Part shown: positions 62,441 to 64,000 of the stretch, in pieces
Position numbering within the stretch: the first letter of the stretch is position 1
Layout: each line of letters begins with the position of its first letter
Assembly: GCF_910592395.1 (NCBI RefSeq)
Contig: NC_088324.1
Coordinates: 8,954,953 to 9,018,952, forward strand
Direction: 5' to 3'
Source of the DNA: Lineus longissimus
Lineage: Eukaryota > Nemertea > Pilidiophora > Heteronemertea > Lineidae
DNA: 64,000 bases
Translations under genes and position numbers: made by a program
The notes under the pieces: generated by a model
The model's database searches: none
What the model was told of the DNA's origin: nothing
What the model saw: the letters and a program-made list of their open reading frames with translations, nothing else

Positions 62441-63820
62441 CCCTGCGTGATTGCGCATCCAGGATACACAATGGCGAGGTGCAACGCGATGATCACGGTG
62501 ATGCCTTGAAATGTTCCATTGAAACCATGCGAGAGTTAATGGATGTCGCTCTTTTTCGGAAGGTACCACTGGGTTAATCACCCAGATGATGAACACCATA
62601 TACATCACGTTGTATTTATGAGAGGAAAGTTACGCCAGTGTCTGCCATGAACTAAGCCTCTTATATCACCTATTCTAGTCACACACATTCTGCGAATGAT
62701 GCTGACAAAGCACGAATTTAGGAGCTCGTTTTTTTCTGGCTGATCATAATATATTGCTAAAAGCTAGCAGCGCTAAAGATGTTTACACAAATGATCTGTA
62801 AAGATTTCTTCTGGACTGGTGATGCTATATAATTAGCGAAAGTGAAATGATTTCCGTGATATTATTCTGGTGGCCAAGATTATATAGTGCTGTATTTACC
62901 TTTTTTACCACCATGTTCTCATGTTCCGTCACATCCGTGTGCATTCTGTCAGTGCAATGATTTGGAAAACCACGTCGTCTAATAGTTGACGCATAATGAC
63001 GCATGTACATGTAAGCATGCTTGATGTAACGCATGTACGACTCGGGCTGTACATTTTTAAAAATCTGATCGACCTGAGAAAGATTTTGATTGTAAAATAT
63101 CTCACGACAAAGATTACTTTTTCCAATTTATCGGGAGTTATTTTACTGACCCTGATTCTGGGTTCCAACGCCTAGACGTGTTCGCAATATTTATTGCTTT
63201 ACCTCTGTTAAGGCAGGAGCAGAGGGGCTAATGTGGCCATCTTCAGGTGACTAATATACACAGTAAGCACCCTGGGTAATGTCCGATTCAGCACTAAATG
63301 TATTTCTCGTACAAGTGACCCCTATTGACGACTTCGTGTAACTTTATCTTGCATGCCTAGCTGCTTCCTATATTGTCCCTTTAAACGTATGTTTATACTG
63401 AAACTTCATTTGTATACACATTAAACTGAGTACGAGACGCTGATAGCACTTTTTCAATTTTTAATCAAAAATGTGTTAGATCTCACCGCCAAGATAATGC
63501 GGTTGACGGCAGCATTATAACCGACTTTGATTTGCTTTTTATACGCTGCGTTACAAGGGGATTGAAAATATCGGTTGAGTTCCTGATCCTAATTCATTGC
63601 ATTTGAACGAAATCCTGCGTAAGAATTCGACTCAGGCAAATCATTTTACACTTTGCGGTTTCCTTTCGATATTCATTCACGAGCTAAGACTCGACAAAAA
63701 TAAGATCAGTGTTAATTTACTTTATTCAGCAAAGGTTTGGGGTCGGATTTTGATATTTTCATACCTTTCATTACTGCCGTAAGCGACAGTTCGCTGTGCG
63801 AACTATAGTGTAAATGAGTC

Positions 63821-63890
63821 AAGGATTGATCATAGGCATCACCATTTTGGCTAGAACTTGAAATCCTAAAGCAAGTATTACTCTTTAGGA
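63821..63890. mobile_element. Partial copy of the AGGGTTGACC MITE
   Basis: AAGGATTGATCATAGG and CATTTTGGNTAGAACTTGAA match the left half of the element at 3628-3871. The copy stops abruptly at about 63889, where the CTATTTGGCAAGCC element begins. Confidence 0.55.
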
Positions 63891-64000
63891 AGTGACCACT
63901 TGGCAAGCCCGGCTTACCAAACAGCGACTTTTTCTTCTCCTGAATGGAGAGCCGAACTCATTAATATTAAAGTAAAGTCTCCAGCTCGCCAAACAGGGTA
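63887..64000. mobile_element. MITE with CTATTTGGCAAGCC termini, copy 3 (cut by window end)
   Basis: Same orientation and near-identical to the first half of copy 1 at 43256, including the AGGAAGTGA flank, the GACTTTTTCTTNTCCTGAAT block and the AATATTAAAGTAAAGTCTCC block. Its right end is outside the window. Confidence 0.75.

Overview
This is eukaryotic nuclear DNA, almost certainly from a marine invertebrate animal. The genes are split by introns with GT-AG (one GC-AG) boundaries and polypyrimidine tracts. Intergenic DNA dominates and is packed with short inverted-repeat transposons, tRNA-derived SINE-like pieces, non-LTR retrotransposon 3' ends and the TACATGTA-type words common in mollusc, echinoderm and lancelet genomes. 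No bacterial, viral, CRISPR or operon-like structure was seen. The phylum cannot be fixed from this window alone.

Layout. (1) 1-8,412: a head-to-head pair of universal stress protein (UspA-domain) genes. The minus-strand gene has its first coding exon at 2429-2504 and two alternative-looking, homologous second exons (1004-1102 and 222-332), and runs off the left edge. The plus-strand gene (4594-8045) is complete in four coding exons, has a GC-AG third intron, and carries one MITE next to its first splice donor and a large foldback element in intron 2. (2) About 8.4-40 kb: a gene-poor stretch with a possible signal-peptide exon (19.4 kb), a possible two-exon fragment of an unknown minus-strand gene (22.4-23.3 kb), a decayed ORF (27.5-28.0 kb), a second foldback element (31.86-32.17 kb) and tandem repeats. 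(3) 40,011-46,898: a plus-strand gene predicted to encode a 435-residue secreted, cysteine-rich, probably GPI-anchored protein built from four two-exon modules, with an extra frame-incompatible exon-like block at 44.8 kb. (4) 51.9-56 kb: the 3' end of a minus-strand gene for a single-pass membrane protein, with a degenerate duplicate of one extracellular exon. (5) 58,723-59,496: a single-coding-exon plus-strand gene for a 257-residue basic protein with three SxIP motifs in an internal repeat, suggesting a microtubule plus-end (EB-binding) ligand. (6) 60-64 kb: a SINE-like element, an ancient ~350-bp tandem array interrupted by a LINE 3' end with a 12-bp target duplication, and nested MITEs.

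The genes are unrelated single-copy loci apart from the stress-protein pair, so there is no pathway-level cluster. The most distinctive items are the duplicated exon 2 in the divergent stress-protein pair, the modular GPI-anchored protein, the SxIP-repeat protein, and two unrelated foldback elements whose arms are built from ~20-bp tandem repeats.
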